From positions 112,384 to 176,383 of the forward strand of contig BJHM01000004.1 in NCBI GenBank assembly GCA_014192625.1: DNA of 64,000 bases, read 5' to 3'. Each line of letters begins with the position of its first letter. Positions within the stretch are counted from its first letter, which is position 1. Shown here one piece after another: positions 9,561 to 18,648 of this stretch. Under the pieces are notes generated by a model. That model was not told the DNA's origin. It was given only the letters and a program-made list of their open reading frames with translations, and searched no databases. This DNA is from Planctomycetota bacterium (GTDB taxonomy: Bacteria > Planctomycetota > UBA1135 > UBA2386). Both the position numbers and the translations under genes were made by a program.

Positions 9561-9705
9561 GGGGAATACCTCGCCGACTCATCGGCCAATCCAAAAGCCC
9601 AGCTTGAACCCTCCATCGCATGGTCGCCCCGTCTCAACCCGCGACAGCTCGTCAAGAGCAGTGCCGCGAGATCCGACAAGTAGCTGGGCTGCCAACAAGA
9701 AGACC

Positions 9706-9710
9706 TGGAG
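9706..9710 (+). promoter_or_regulatory. Ribosome binding site deciding a GTG start
   Basis: TGGAG lies eight bases before the GTG at 9719. The in-frame ATG-less extension upstream (to 9620) has no such site, so the GTG is preferred. Confidence 0.5.
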
Positions 9711-9718
9711 AACAAGAC

Positions 9719-11167
9719 GTGCAACTGGACAACATCACCACACCTTCTGCGGAGCAGACTCCCGAACTGCGCTACGCATCACTGCATCGCGCAGTGGAGC
9801 GCGGCATGGCTTCCGATGAAGTCCTTCGCCAGCTGGTGGAGATCTGCCTGCAGCTTGGCCATGTCGACGAAGCACTGCGCGTACATGCAACCATGAATCC
9901 TGGCGCCGCGCGGGACCTAGTGACATCGCGCCTCATCCGCAAAGGTGTCCTCGACGCAGATTCTCCTCCTGACGAGCAACCTCGTTCCAAGTCTGCGGAT
10001 TCGCCGGTACTCAAAGAACACGTCATCGACGCGATCCAATATCTCAGTCAGTCCTACATGCCTGCGGTCGCGCTGATGACGATGCTGGCGTTCCCGATCA
10101 TCGTCGGCCTCGGCGGGTTCCTCACGGCAGGCGGATCCCCGTGGCTGTTTGCCGCACTCGCTGCAGTGCCTGGCATCTGCGTGCTCGGCGTCACTGGCGC
10201 GATGGGGCGGCAAATCTTCATCGAAGCTGCGGCCGGACAATCCACGCTCTCGCCCATGCCGTCAGCGTCGGAGATAGTCAATCTCGCCAAGCGTTACCTC
10301 GTGGACTTCACGCTGGTGTTTGTGATCCTCGTGGCACCATCGCTAATGGCGATCTACTTTGGCATGCCGCTTGTGTCGTCGCTGCCATGCTTATTACTCG
10401 GCATGTTCGTATTTCCGAGCGCGTTGATTCTGCGCCAGTTGCGAGGCGACTTCCGCGCGATCGCACCGGTGCCCGTCATGCGCGCGATCTTCGCGTGCCA
10501 TGGCTATGCAGGTTTTGCCGGCACCTACTGGCTCGCGTTCGCGCCAGCGGGGTTTGCGATGTGGGCCTCGCTTGGTCACGCGACCTGGCTGCAGATCTCG
10601 GTCGTTGGTCCGCTCGCCGTGCTGCCTACTTTCGCTACTGCGCGCCTGCTCGGGACCTTCACCAATCTGCACCGTGACCGGCTGGTGCCGCTGCTGGATT
10701 CGGCCGTCCTGGTCAAAACCAGCGCACGGACGAACACTACTGCCTACAAAGCGCCACCGCGCGCGCCTCATCCCCGCCACACGCCATTGAACAAGCGGAA
10801 CGAGTCGGCGGCACCGGCAAAGCACAGCGCTCCGGCTGCTCGCCCAGTCGAAAAACCTGCCGCTTCGCGCGCGTTCCATTCACAGTTACCGCCAGCCATG
10901 CGGATGCGAGTGCAGCCGCAGACCACTAAGATTGAAGGTCGCGCGCCACAGCGGCCGGCGGCACCCACGCAGCAAGCGCAACGGGCGGCGGCACCAGCGC
11001 AGCAAACCCAACGGCCAACTGCACCGCCGACCGCTAAAACCAGGCCGGTTGTGGCTGCCGTTGAACCGCACAAGTTTGGTGGTCCAGACCTCAGCGGCTT
11101 GCCCGGCGCCAAACTGATCAGCGCCAGCGAACGCGAGCGCCTCGGCGCAGCTTCGCGCAAGCAGTAG
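9719..11167 (+). CDS. Six-helix membrane protein with Pro/Ala/Gln-rich tail
   Basis: A 482-residue protein I do not recognise. Residues 1-100 are a soluble helical region. Six hydrophobic segments follow between about residues 108 and 330 (for example around YMPAVALMTMLAFPIIVGL and YLVDFTLVFVILVAPSLM). The last 140 residues are a low-complexity tail rich in Ala, Pro, Gln, Arg and Lys, with a short imperfect repeat of the form QRxAAPxQQxQR near residues 415-440. The shape suggests an inner-membrane protein with a disordered cytoplasmic tail. The start is GTG 9719, supported by an upstream TGGAG. It is divergent from the secreted protein gene ending its start at 9560. Confidence 0.6.
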   Translation: MQLDNITTPSAEQTPELRYASLHRAVERGMASDEVLRQLVEICLQLGHVDEALRVHATMNPGAARDLVTSRLIRKGVLDADSPPDEQPRSKSADSPVLKEHVIDAIQYLSQSYMPAVALMTMLAFPIIVGLGGFLTAGGSPWLFAALAAVPGICVLGVTGAMGRQIFIEAAAGQSTLSPMPSASEIVNLAKRYLVDFTLVFVILVAPSLMAIYFGMPLVSSLPCLLLGMFVFPSALILRQLRGDFRAIAPVPVMRAIFACHGYAGFAGTYWLAFAPAGFAMWASLGHATWLQISVVGPLAVLPTFATARLLGTFTNLHRDRLVPLLDSAVLVKTSARTNTTAYKAPPRAPHPRHTPLNKRNESAAPAKHSAPAARPVEKPAASRAFHSQLPPAMRMRVQPQTTKIEGRAPQRPAAPTQQAQRAAAPAQQTQRPTAPPTAKTRPVVAAVEPHKFGGPDLSGLPGAKLISASERERLGAASRKQ

Positions 11168-11481
11168 GCCGTCTTTCGCGTAGCCGCGCGCAGCACTGTA
11201 AACCACAACGCGCCCGCTTCCGGCAATCACCGTGATCCATCGGGTGCTTTTCGGCAGCGCGCTGCGTTACTGCGACCGCATGGGTTGCCGACAAAACCAG
11301 CTGCGAAAAACAGTGGCGCACCTGACAGCTTCTCGGCGGCTGGATTATTCATCGCACTATAAAACTTCGCCGACCTGCGCCATCGCCCAGCAGAACCACC
11401 GCTCCGCAAGCTTGCCCATCATGACTTGATTAGGCCCGCGCGATGCAAATCGCCGGCCTCGGTCATACTATTTGCGCACCT
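11168..11481 (+). other. Intergenic stretch, nothing recognised
   Basis: This 314-base gap separates the membrane protein from the AtuA gene. I translated both strands. Short open stretches exist on the minus strand, the longest about 60 codons, but none resembles a known family or has a plausible start. No terminator hairpin with a T-run was found. Confidence 0.5.
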
Positions 11482-12843
11482 ATGCGCGACAAGGTTCGGA
11501 TCGGCTATGGCCAGGGCTTCTGGGGCGACTCCATCCTCGGCCCCATTCGTCTCATCCGCGAGGGCCCGCTCGACTACCTCGCTCTCGATTACCTCGCCGA
11601 GGTAACGATGAGCATCATGCAGAAGTTGCGCAGCCGAAATCCCAAGGCTGGCTTTGCTTCCGACTTCGTCACACTGCTTGGGCGAGTGCTACCGGAAGTG
11701 CACCAGAAGGGCATCAAGGTGATCGCAAATGCCGGCGGCGTAAACCCAAGCGCCTGCCTCGATGCCGTGCTCGAACTGGCCCGCAAGCAGGGCATCAAAG
11801 GCCTGAAGGTCGGCATCATTGATGGCGACGACATCCTGTCGCGCATCCCTGCGCTGCTAGCCAGTGGGCATCCGCTCGCAAATATGGACGACGGGCGCGC
11901 GCTGTCCGCGGTGCAAGACCGGCTCCTGTCGGCCAATGTTTACATCGGCGCGTTTGCGGTTGCGGAGTGCCTTCGACAAGGGGCGCAGATTGTGATCGGC
12001 GGCCGACTGACGGATCCCGCCCTAGTTGCAGGCCCGATGATCCATGAGTTTGGCTGGCAGCCAACCGACTTCGACAAGCTCGCCGCCGGCACGATCGCGG
12101 GGCACATCGCTGAGTGCGGCGCGCAATGCACCGGCGGCAACTTCACCGGCTGGCGCGACGTCAAAGATTTTGTGCGCATCGGCTATCCGATCATCGAAGG
12201 CAGCGAAGATGGCACGTTCGTCGTGACCAAACACGAAGGCACCGGTGGACTCATCAACCGCGAGACGGTGATCTCGCAGCTGCTCTACGAGATGGGCGAC
12301 CCGCGGCGCTACCTCGGCCCTGACTGCACCGCTGATTTCACCAGCGCCAAGATCGAGGCAGTGGGCAAAGATCGCGTGCAACTGTCCGGCATCAAGGGCG
12401 GCGCGCCGACTGACACCTACAAGGTTTCGCTGAGCTACCAGAACGGCTTCAAGACCACCGGGCAACTGACCGTCAGCGGTCCCGATGCTGTGGCCAAAGC
12501 AAAGCTGTGCGCCGACATCGTCTGGGGTCGCCTCGCCCTCGATGGCTGCACGTTCACAGAAAACGAGAAGCTGGTCGAAATCGTCGGCGCAGGCGTTTGC
12601 CATGAAGGCATCGTCAAACCATGCGACCCACCCGAGGTAGTTCTGCGGCTGTCAGTAAAGTGCAATGACGAGGCGCGAGTCGACCGCTTTGGCATGGAAG
12701 TCGTGCCGCTCGTAACCAGCGGCCCGCCCGGCGTCACCGGTTTTGCCGGCGGCCGTCCCAAGGCAACAGACATCGTCGGCTACTGGCCGGCGCTGCTAAA
12801 CAAGCACCAGGTGCAGACGCGCGTGCGCGTGGAGGTGACGTGA
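11482..12843 (+). CDS. AtuA-family (DUF1446) acyl-CoA metabolism protein
   Basis: A 453-residue protein of the AtuA/DUF1446 family, which takes its name from the acyclic terpene utilisation cluster of Pseudomonas; the molecular reaction is not established. Family hallmarks are visible: the N-terminal 'R-I-G-Y-G-Q-G-F-W-G-D-S' stretch, 'D-Y-L-A-L-D-Y-L-A-E-V-T-M', 'N-A-G-G-V-N-P' near residue 88, the GGRLTDPALVAGP stretch, and 'G-N-F-T-G-W' near 220. The start is ATG 11482; an upstream ATG at 11443 would add 13 residues not typical of the family. Its TGA overlaps the ATG of the next gene by one base, so the two are translationally coupled. In one-gene versions both parts are fused. Confidence 0.88.
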   Translation: MRDKVRIGYGQGFWGDSILGPIRLIREGPLDYLALDYLAEVTMSIMQKLRSRNPKAGFASDFVTLLGRVLPEVHQKGIKVIANAGGVNPSACLDAVLELARKQGIKGLKVGIIDGDDILSRIPALLASGHPLANMDDGRALSAVQDRLLSANVYIGAFAVAECLRQGAQIVIGGRLTDPALVAGPMIHEFGWQPTDFDKLAAGTIAGHIAECGAQCTGGNFTGWRDVKDFVRIGYPIIEGSEDGTFVVTKHEGTGGLINRETVISQLLYEMGDPRRYLGPDCTADFTSAKIEAVGKDRVQLSGIKGGAPTDTYKVSLSYQNGFKTTGQLTVSGPDAVAKAKLCADIVWGRLALDGCTFTENEKLVEIVGAGVCHEGIVKPCDPPEVVLRLSVKCNDEARVDRFGMEVVPLVTSGPPGVTGFAGGRPKATDIVGYWPALLNKHQVQTRVRVEVT

Positions 12844-13157
12844 TGGCAAAGGTGAAACTGGCTTCGTTCGCGTTCGCGCGCAGCGGCGACAAGGGTGACG
12901 GCAGCAACGTCGGCATCTTCGTCAAGAACGCGGCGGACTACGAGCTGCTCAAGAAGGTGCTGACCGTGGACGCAGTGAAGCGCCACTTCCACGGCATCTG
13001 CAAGGGCGAGATCACGCGCTACGAAGCGCCCAATATGCTCGCGCTAAACTTCCTGCTGCGCGATTCGCTCGGCGGCGGCGGCAGCGAAAGCCTGAAAACA
13101 GATGCGCAGGGCAAGACGCACGGACTTGCGCTGCTAGAAATGGAAGTCGAGCGCTAG
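12843..13157 (+). CDS. AtuA-associated small protein (second half of the AtuA system)
   Basis: This 104-residue protein ([19 protein letters not shown]...) matches the short domain that forms the C-terminus of fused AtuA proteins. The '[13 protein letters not shown]' loop at residues 12-24 is its hallmark and looks like a ligand or metal loop. The ATG uses the last base of the upstream TGA, so it depends on translation of the AtuA gene. A GTG one codon earlier is possible. The pair probably forms a heteromeric complex acting on a branched acyl-CoA intermediate (inference). Confidence 0.85.
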   Translation: MAKVKLASFAFARSGDKGDGSNVGIFVKNAADYELLKKVLTVDAVKRHFHGICKGEITRYEAPNMLALNFLLRDSLGGGGSESLKTDAQGKTHGLALLEMEVER

Positions 13158-13331
13158 ACGAGCGGCGGGATCAACAAACTCGCGCACCTGCTCACGCGAG
13201 ACAAATCGCCCGCTAGCCGGAGCGTCACTCCATTCGCGCTCATCAGTGCCAGCCGCACGGCAAAACCTGCATGCGGGACTTCTCGCTGCGGGATGCGCGC
13301 CGGTTTTAAGTTGTGCGCGATCTATCGCCAA
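13134..13331 (-). pseudogene. Possible decayed small Cys-containing reading frame
   Basis: A minus-strand open frame of 65 codons begins at a TTG and overlaps the end of the AtuA small gene by 24 bases. It reads CRFCRAAG, then '[14 protein letters not shown]'. Upstream in the same frame, past one TGA, the reading continues with another Cys-rich stretch ([10 protein letters not shown]... then HACPIGC). That could be a small zinc-binding protein broken by a stop, or chance. I do not recognise a family, and there is no ribosome binding site. Confidence 0.2.
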
Positions 13332-13506
13332 CCTGCGGGAGCAGCCAATCGGGCAGGCATGTCACAGAACTCCCTGCGTGGTGCAAAGCCTCAGCTTTTC
13401 CGACAGCGCGGCCGTTTCACCTTTGGTCACGGGGCACTTCGCCATCGATGCCGGGCGCGCACTGCTTGCACACCGTGCAGCACTCGTCGAAAGTGACCTG
13501 CCAACC

Positions 13507-14418
13507 ATGCCACATGTCCTTACCCGTCTGCGCGAATACGTAAAGCAGCGCTGCGCACGACTCGTCCTGCCCGAAGTGCATGACTCGCGCACCAAGGCAG
13601 CGCGCGTGCTGCTAGAACGCGACGGGCTCGCAACCGTGATCTGGATCGAGGATCCAGCCGCTGATCCGCGCTTTGGCGAGGTCGCGCAACACATCCTGCA
13701 GCGGCGGAAGCACAAGGGCATTGCCCTGGCAGAGGCGCAGCGTCTTGCGCGCGACCCCCTTTGGTTTGCGGCTGGCTTAGTGGCACTCGGTCACGCGGAT
13801 GCCTGTGTCAGTGGCGCGGCAAATGCGACCGCCGATGTGATCCGCGCTGGCCTCGCTTGCATCGGCACCCAGAGCGATGTGCCACTCGTGTCGTCGATGT
13901 TCCTTTTGCTGCGCGAGCAGCACGTGTTGTCGTTTGCCGACTGCGGCGTCGTGCCAGATCCTGATGCCGAACAGTTAGCGCACATAGCTATTGCGACCGC
14001 ACGCAATCACGAACGCTTCACCGGCGTAGCGCCGCGCGTCGCGTTCTTGTCGTTTAGCACGCATGGCTCTTCGCAGCATGCGGGAGTCGACAAGATGCGC
14101 CGCGCAACCGAGATCTTCCGCACTCGTTATCCAACCGTCTGTGCCGACGGCGAGTTACAATTTGACGCCGCCTTCGTGCCCGCGGTTGCCACGCGAAAAT
14201 GCCCCTCCAGCTCAGTCGCCGGCAACGCCAACGTGTTCGTGTTCCCCGACCTCGACGCTGGCAACATCGCCTACAAAATCACGGAGCGCCTTGGCGGGTT
14301 CACCGCGCTCGGCCCGATCCTGCAAGGCTTAAAAAACCCATTCCTCGACCTCTCGCGTGGCTGCACCGCGCAAGACATCGCCGACGTGGCGGTCATCGCA
14401 TGTTCGATGCTGCCGTGA
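13507..14418 (+). CDS. Phosphate acetyl/butyryl transferase family protein
   Basis: A 303-residue phosphotransacylase, which interconverts an acyl-CoA and an acyl phosphate. The N-terminus 'R-L-V-L-P-E-x-x-D-S-R-T-x-x-A-A' is the family opening. 'D-A-C-V-S-G-A' (near residue 102), '[10 protein letters not shown]' (near 180) and the C-terminal '[11 protein letters not shown]' (near 245) are family motifs. Length matches short Pta or Ptb without the DRTGG domain. I start at ATG 13507, which gives the usual N-terminus; an open extension upstream has no family similarity. Which acyl group is used cannot be told from sequence. It lies 349 bases after the AtuA pair and overlaps or closely precedes the SRPBCC gene. 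Confidence 0.82.
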   Translation: MPHVLTRLREYVKQRCARLVLPEVHDSRTKAARVLLERDGLATVIWIEDPAADPRFGEVAQHILQRRKHKGIALAEAQRLARDPLWFAAGLVALGHADACVSGAANATADVIRAGLACIGTQSDVPLVSSMFLLLREQHVLSFADCGVVPDPDAEQLAHIAIATARNHERFTGVAPRVAFLSFSTHGSSQHAGVDKMRRATEIFRTRYPTVCADGELQFDAAFVPAVATRKCPSSSVAGNANVFVFPDLDAGNIAYKITERLGGFTALGPILQGLKNPFLDLSRGCTAQDIADVAVIACSMLP

Positions 14419-14453
14419 AGAAACCACCCGCAGCAAAACTAAAGGCAACCCCG

Positions 14454-14969
14454 ATGACATGGCTCTGGCTGACGATCGCGGTCATCGCAGCGATCGGCCT
14501 CTTGATCGTCGGCATCGGCTCATTGCTGCCGCGCGAACACAGGGTCTCGTGCACCATCACGCTGCGCACCGCACAGTCCGCAGTGTGGGCCGCAATCACC
14601 GACTGGCGTGCACTGCCGTCGTGGCGCAACGACCTCACCGCCATAGAACTACTGAAGGACAGCAACGAATGGGTGGAGATCAGCAAGTTCGGTCGCGTAT
14701 CCATGCGCATCGAACGCAGCGAAGCAGAGCAGCTGTTCGTCACTCGCATCACGGATGAATCACTGCCGTTTGGCGGCACCTGGACCTGGCAACTGAGTGC
14801 TCTGCCCGACGGCAGCACGCGCGTGACCACAATCGAAGACGGTTTTGTTCGCGCGCCGGCATTTCGCTTCTTCAGCAAGTTCGTGTTTGGCCATCACAGC
14901 ACGATCTGCCGCGCGCAGCTGGCGCTTGCGGCCAAGTTTGGCGAGCTAGCGCAGCCAATCGCAAACTGA
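14454..14969 (+). CDS. Membrane-anchored SRPBCC (START-like) protein
   Basis: A 171-residue protein. One N-terminal membrane helix (MTWLWLTIAVIAAIGLLIV) is followed by a START/SRPBCC fold with the typical first strand, 'A-V-W-A-A-I-T-D-W-R-A-L-P-S-W', and a C-terminal helix. Such domains bind a lipid or other hydrophobic ligand in a cavity; the ligand here is unknown. I prefer ATG 14454, preceded by AAAGG at nine bases; an in-frame ATG at 14400 would overlap the transacylase gene by 19 bases and add 18 residues. It is followed convergently by rlmN. Confidence 0.65.
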   Translation: MTWLWLTIAVIAAIGLLIVGIGSLLPREHRVSCTITLRTAQSAVWAAITDWRALPSWRNDLTAIELLKDSNEWVEISKFGRVSMRIERSEAEQLFVTRITDESLPFGGTWTWQLSALPDGSTRVTTIEDGFVRAPAFRFFSKFVFGHHSTICRAQLALAAKFGELAQPIAN

Positions 14970-14999
14970 GTAGCACCGAAGCGCTAGCGCCTGCAAACC

Positions 15000-16007
15000 T
15001 CAGCCAGGTGCAGCGCGGTCGCGCAGGCGCAACTGGCCACATGCGGCGCCCGCATCAGGCCCGGACGAGTCACGAATCGTGGCATGGACCCCGCCCTTCT
15101 TGACGCGACGCACGAGTGCCACGATGCGATCGCGCGGCGGCGCTTGAAACGGCATCCCAGCTACTGGATTCCAGACAATGAAGTTCACGAGGCCGTGCAC
15201 CCCGCGCAACAGCGCGATCAAACCATCCGCATCTTCATCGCGGTCATTCACGCCATCGAGCAGCGTCCATTCAAACTGCACCGGGTTGCCAGTGGCGCGC
15301 GCGTATTCGTCAGCGCCGCGCACGATGTCGACCAGCAAATCTTTGTGCGCACGCGGCATCAGTTCGCGGCGTCGCGCATCGTCAGCGGTGTGCAATGACA
15401 CGGCAAGGCAAGGCTGCACCGGCGCCTGCAACATCAGTAAAAACGTACGCACCGATCCGACCGTGGACACAGTCTGGCGGCGCGGCCCGATCTGCGCGAC
15501 ATGCTTGATGTCGGCCACTGCCTGCAAAACCGCTTCGAGGTTGTGCGAAGGCTCGCCCATTCCCATGTAAACCACGCGGCCGATCTTCATCTGACGACGC
15601 GCGTGGACCACCTGCTCGGTGATCTCGTCGGCGGTCAGATTGCGTTCGACACCAAACAGGCCAGACGCGCAAAAGCGGCAGCCGACCGCGCAACCAACCT
15701 GCGTCGACACGCATACCGTGCCACTCGGCATTGCAACCGTCTCCACGCGCCGTCCATCTTTTAAGCCAATGAGAAGGCGCTGCGTGCCATCTGCGGATTT
15801 TACGTTCTCAACCACCTTCGTGTGCATGCCGTGCAAAAGCCACTGCTCCAACACCACGGCCTCCGCAACCGACAGCGGCATGCCCTTGCGCTTGAAGTCC
15901 GCCAAGAGTGGTTGCCTGCCGAGACCCTGGATACGAAGCGCTGCGATCGCCTTGTTGGCCGGCAGTTGCTGCAGAATAGCCTTGAGCCCTTTCGTCGGCG
16001 CGTCCAT
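15000..16007 (-). CDS. rlmN: Dual-specificity RNA methyltransferase RlmN
   Basis: This radical SAM enzyme methylates C2 of A2503 in 23S rRNA, and often A37 of some tRNAs. The 335-residue protein has the cluster motif C106-x3-C110-x2-C113 (GCAVGCRFC). C99 precedes it and C323 (GAACGQLR) is the methyl-carrying cysteine, both at the expected positions. Other family motifs are 'V-Y-M-G-M-G-E-P' near residue 147 and 'V-S-T-V-G' near 183. The GMGEPSHN motif differs from the usual GMGEPL-N. The start ATG is at 16007. Confidence 0.92.
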   Translation of the reverse strand: MDAPTKGLKAILQQLPANKAIAALRIQGLGRQPLLADFKRKGMPLSVAEAVVLEQWLLHGMHTKVVENVKSADGTQRLLIGLKDGRRVETVAMPSGTVCVSTQVGCAVGCRFCASGLFGVERNLTADEITEQVVHARRQMKIGRVVYMGMGEPSHNLEAVLQAVADIKHVAQIGPRRQTVSTVGSVRTFLLMLQAPVQPCLAVSLHTADDARRRELMPRAHKDLLVDIVRGADEYARATGNPVQFEWTLLDGVNDRDEDADGLIALLRGVHGLVNFIVWNPVAGMPFQAPPRDRIVALVRRVKKGGVHATIRDSSGPDAGAACGQLRLRDRAAPG

Positions 16008-16087
16008 GGGCTAGGGATCTTGCCGCCGCACACGAACTTGGCAAGTCGCTCGCTTTCAGAGGTGGGCACATCTACGACATGGCATGT

Positions 16088-16527
16088 ATGCAGGCCGCAG
16101 ACTTGGCAACGGTTACGCCGCCGCCCATCACGCTGTGGCGGCTGTTCGTGCGCTTCCTGCGATTTGGCGCCTTGCGTTCGGCGGACCAATCGCGCAGATC
16201 GGCATGCTGCGCACCGAACTGGTAGAACGCGAACGCTGGGCCAGCCCGCAGCATTTCCTGCGCGCACTCGCGGTCTACCAGGCGCTGTTAGGCCCGAGGC
16301 ACACGAACTCTGCTGCTGGTTTGGCCTGCTCGCGCGCGGCCGCCGCGGCGCACTGCTTGCGGGTCTGGGGTTCCTGCTGCCGGGCTTCTGCTTGATGCTG
16401 CTCTGCGCCTCACTCTACACGCACTACGGGATGCGCTCGCCGTGGGTCGCTTCCGCGTTTGTCGGCATGCAACCAGCGGTGATCGCACTGGTCGTGCTTG
16501 CCGTACCGCGCATCGGCAAGCATGCGC
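16088..16527 (+). pseudogene. chrA: Broken chromate transporter (chrA), N-terminal part
   Basis: Three frames together give a recognisable ChrA N-terminal half. Frame one starts at ATG 16088 and gives 'I-T-L-W-R-L-F-V-R-F-L-R-F-G'. Near 16170 it shifts to a second frame: LAFGGPIAQIGMLRTELV, then ERERWASPQHFLRALAVYQA. Near 16293 it shifts again to GPEAHELCCWFGLLARG, then RRGALLAGLGFLLPG and a segment ending VPRIGKHAL. Each shift is by the same one base. Intact ChrA has about 390-450 residues in two halves; this stops around residue 150, where the biotin carrier gene on the other strand ends. Two frameshifts plus truncation mark it as a pseudogene. Confidence 0.78.
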
Positions 16528-17037
16528 TCACGGCTTACTCGCCTCGACCTCGATCAGAATCGTGCCCTGCTCGACATTCGCACCTTCGCTAGCAACAACC
16601 TTGCGAACAATGCCGGCAAGCCCGGCACACAACTTGTGCTCCATCTTCATCGCCGTCAGCACAGCAAGCGTTTGATCTGCTTCGACCACATCACCCACCT
16701 TGCAATTGACCCTCATCACCGTGCCGGTCATCGGCGCGCGGATCATGCCGGTCGCCTCGAGGCTGCCTTTGCGACGCGGCTGTGGCGCAGAAAGCAGGTG
16801 CGTGCTGCCCGTCACCCGCACCATAAACGCCTGCCCCGCTCTTGCTCCATAAGCAACGCATGCGGCCTTCGCGTCGCCACCCACTGGCACAAGGCGTATG
16901 CCACCATCACTCCGCGCCGTCGCCCGGAACTCGTAATCAAGATTGCCGACACGCACGCGCCAGTGGTCGCCGCCAACTCGCTCGGCCTTCACCTCGACGG
17001 GTTCGCCAGCACGCAGATACGTCCGTTGCAGGCTCAT
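16528..17037 (-). CDS. Biotin carboxyl carrier protein of an acyl-CoA carboxylase
   Basis: A 169-residue protein whose last 80 residues are a biotinyl domain with the biotin-accepting lysine in AMKME (near residue 130). The N-terminal half resembles the linker found in the alpha subunits of propionyl-, methylcrotonyl- and geranyl-CoA carboxylases. It is encoded directly after the biotin carboxylase with an ATGA overlap (17034-17037), so the alpha chain has been split into two polypeptides. The carboxyltransferase beta subunit is not in the window. Substrate is unknown; the AtuA genes nearby make a branched acyl-CoA plausible (inference). Confidence 0.82.
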   Translation of the reverse strand: MSLQRTYLRAGEPVEVKAERVGGDHWRVRVGNLDYEFRATARSDGGIRLVPVGGDAKAACVAYGARAGQAFMVRVTGSTHLLSAPQPRRKGSLEATGMIRAPMTGTVMRVNCKVGDVVEADQTLAVLTAMKMEHKLCAGLAGIVRKVVASEGANVEQGTILIEVEASKP

Positions 17038-18593
17038 ACGCCATCTCCAAACACGCGAAAGCCGCCAAGCTCATTCCACACCGCACTCGAACACCGCCCG
17101 CCACTGCCGCCGCTTGCAGCATCCACGCTGCTCACGTGACCTGCTAATGCGCGCGGCGCGATGGCTTCACACAACACCGCGGCTGCAAGGGCAAGGTCAG
17201 AAGGCTCACTACCGCCGCCAGCCACGACGTCCGGTTTGTATTTCAAGAAGTCAGTCGTGAGCTTGCCCGCACGGAAGTCCGGGTCTTCAACGACGCGCCG
17301 CAAGAAGTCCACATTGGTCGGAATCCCCAGGTAAACCGAGTCGCGCAGCGCCTGCGCCATGCGCGTGCACGCCGTCGCGCGATCCGGCGCGTAAACGATC
17401 AGCTTGGCAAGCAGCGAGTCGTAGAACACCGGCACCGCAAAGCCCGAATACACGCCGGAATCAACGCGGATGCCTGGACCCATGGGCTCGCAGACGAGGC
17501 GCAACAGGCCCGCCGCCGGCAAAAAGCCCTGCTCAGGGGACTCGGCACAGATGCGTGCCTCAAGCGCGTGACCGCGTGGTTGCAAGTCGCGGCCGCGCAG
17601 CAAATCGTCGAGCCGCTCACCGGCAGCAACGCGCAACTGTAGATGAACTAGATCCACGCCCGTGACGAGCTCGGTGACCGGATGTTCGACCTGCAAGCGC
17701 GCATTCACTTCGAGAAAGTAGAAGTTGCCTTGCGCATCGACCAAGAACTCGGCGGTGCCCGCGTTGTCGTAGCCGACTGCCTTCCCGAGCAAGATTGCCG
17801 CTGCCCCCATGCGCGCCCGCAGCACCGCATCGACAGCCGGCGACGGAGCTTCTTCGAGCACCTTCTGGTGACGGCGTTGCACCGAACATTCGCGCTCGTG
17901 CAAGGAAACCACGTTGCCGTGCTGGTCGCCCATCAACTGAATCTCGATGTGCCGCGCAGGTGCGACCGCTTTCTCCAGAATCATGCGATCATCGCCGAAT
18001 GCGGCCTTCGCCTCGCGCCTGCCCGAAGCGATCGCCTCCGCAAGGTCCTGCTCACGCTCGACCATGCGCATCCCGCGACCACCGCCGCCGGCGCTCGCCT
18101 TTACCATGACCGGCAGCCCAATCTTTTTCGCCGCCGCGACGAGGCTCGCGTCGCCTTCGTCCTGTTCGGTGCCAGGGATCACCGGCACGCCCGCGCGAAT
18201 CGCCTCCTCGCGCGCCGCCTTCTTGCCACCGAGCCGTTCCATTGCAGCTGGATTTGGGCCGATGAACACAAAACCCGCCTCCCGCACCGCCCGCGCAAAC
18301 GAACTGTTCTCACTGAGAAAGCCATAACCAGGATGGATCGCCTCAGCGCCCATCGCCTTCGCCGCAGCGAGAATCTTGCCCACGTCGAGGTAGCTCTCGG
18401 CAGCACTATTGCCAAAAAGCGCAACAGCGTGGTCCGCCGCCAGCACGTGCGCCGCCTCACGGTCGACATCGCTATACACCGCGATCGACTCGATGCCGAG
18501 TTCGCGCAGCCCGCGACAAATGCGAACGGCGATCTCGCCACGATTGGCGATTAGCACGCGGCGGAACGGAGGCTTTGCAAGGGGCGCAGGCAT
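17034..18593 (-). CDS. Biotin carboxylase of an acyl-CoA carboxylase
   Basis: A 519-residue biotin carboxylase, which carboxylates biotin with ATP and bicarbonate. The N-terminal domain begins FRRVLIANRGEIAVRI. The ATP-grasp glycine loop KASAGGGGRGM is at residues 165-175, the ERECSVQRRHQK loop at 233-244, and the catalytic stretch EVNARLQVEHP at 295-305. The first 450 residues are the complete AccC-type module; an extra 60-residue C-terminus extends it, as in alpha subunits of catabolic carboxylases. Its stop overlaps the start of the biotin carrier gene by four bases (ATGA). Which acyl-CoA is carboxylated cannot be said from this subunit. Confidence 0.9.
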   Translation of the reverse strand: MPAPLAKPPFRRVLIANRGEIAVRICRGLRELGIESIAVYSDVDREAAHVLAADHAVALFGNSAAESYLDVGKILAAAKAMGAEAIHPGYGFLSENSSFARAVREAGFVFIGPNPAAMERLGGKKAAREEAIRAGVPVIPGTEQDEGDASLVAAAKKIGLPVMVKASAGGGGRGMRMVEREQDLAEAIASGRREAKAAFGDDRMILEKAVAPARHIEIQLMGDQHGNVVSLHERECSVQRRHQKVLEEAPSPAVDAVLRARMGAAAILLGKAVGYDNAGTAEFLVDAQGNFYFLEVNARLQVEHPVTELVTGVDLVHLQLRVAAGERLDDLLRGRDLQPRGHALEARICAESPEQGFLPAAGLLRLVCEPMGPGIRVDSGVYSGFAVPVFYDSLLAKLIVYAPDRATACTRMAQALRDSVYLGIPTNVDFLRRVVEDPDFRAGKLTTDFLKYKPDVVAGGGSEPSDLALAAAVLCEAIAPRALAGHVSSVDAASGGSGGRCSSAVWNELGGFRVFGDGV

Positions 18594-18648
18594 TTGGTCT
18601 TTAGACGTTAGCGCTCGCCCGTGGCCCAGCCAAAGTGAATGCGCAGCG

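Noticed and set aside
13246..13506. N-terminal extension of the phosphotransacylase
   Set aside because: The extra 87 residues do not match the family, which begins at the ATG 13507 motif; no ribosome binding site lies upstream of the longer start.
16165..16300. Intact chrA gene with sequencing errors
   Set aside because: Two frameshifts plus loss of the C-terminal part at the neighbouring gene make decay the simpler reading; reads would be needed to exclude error.
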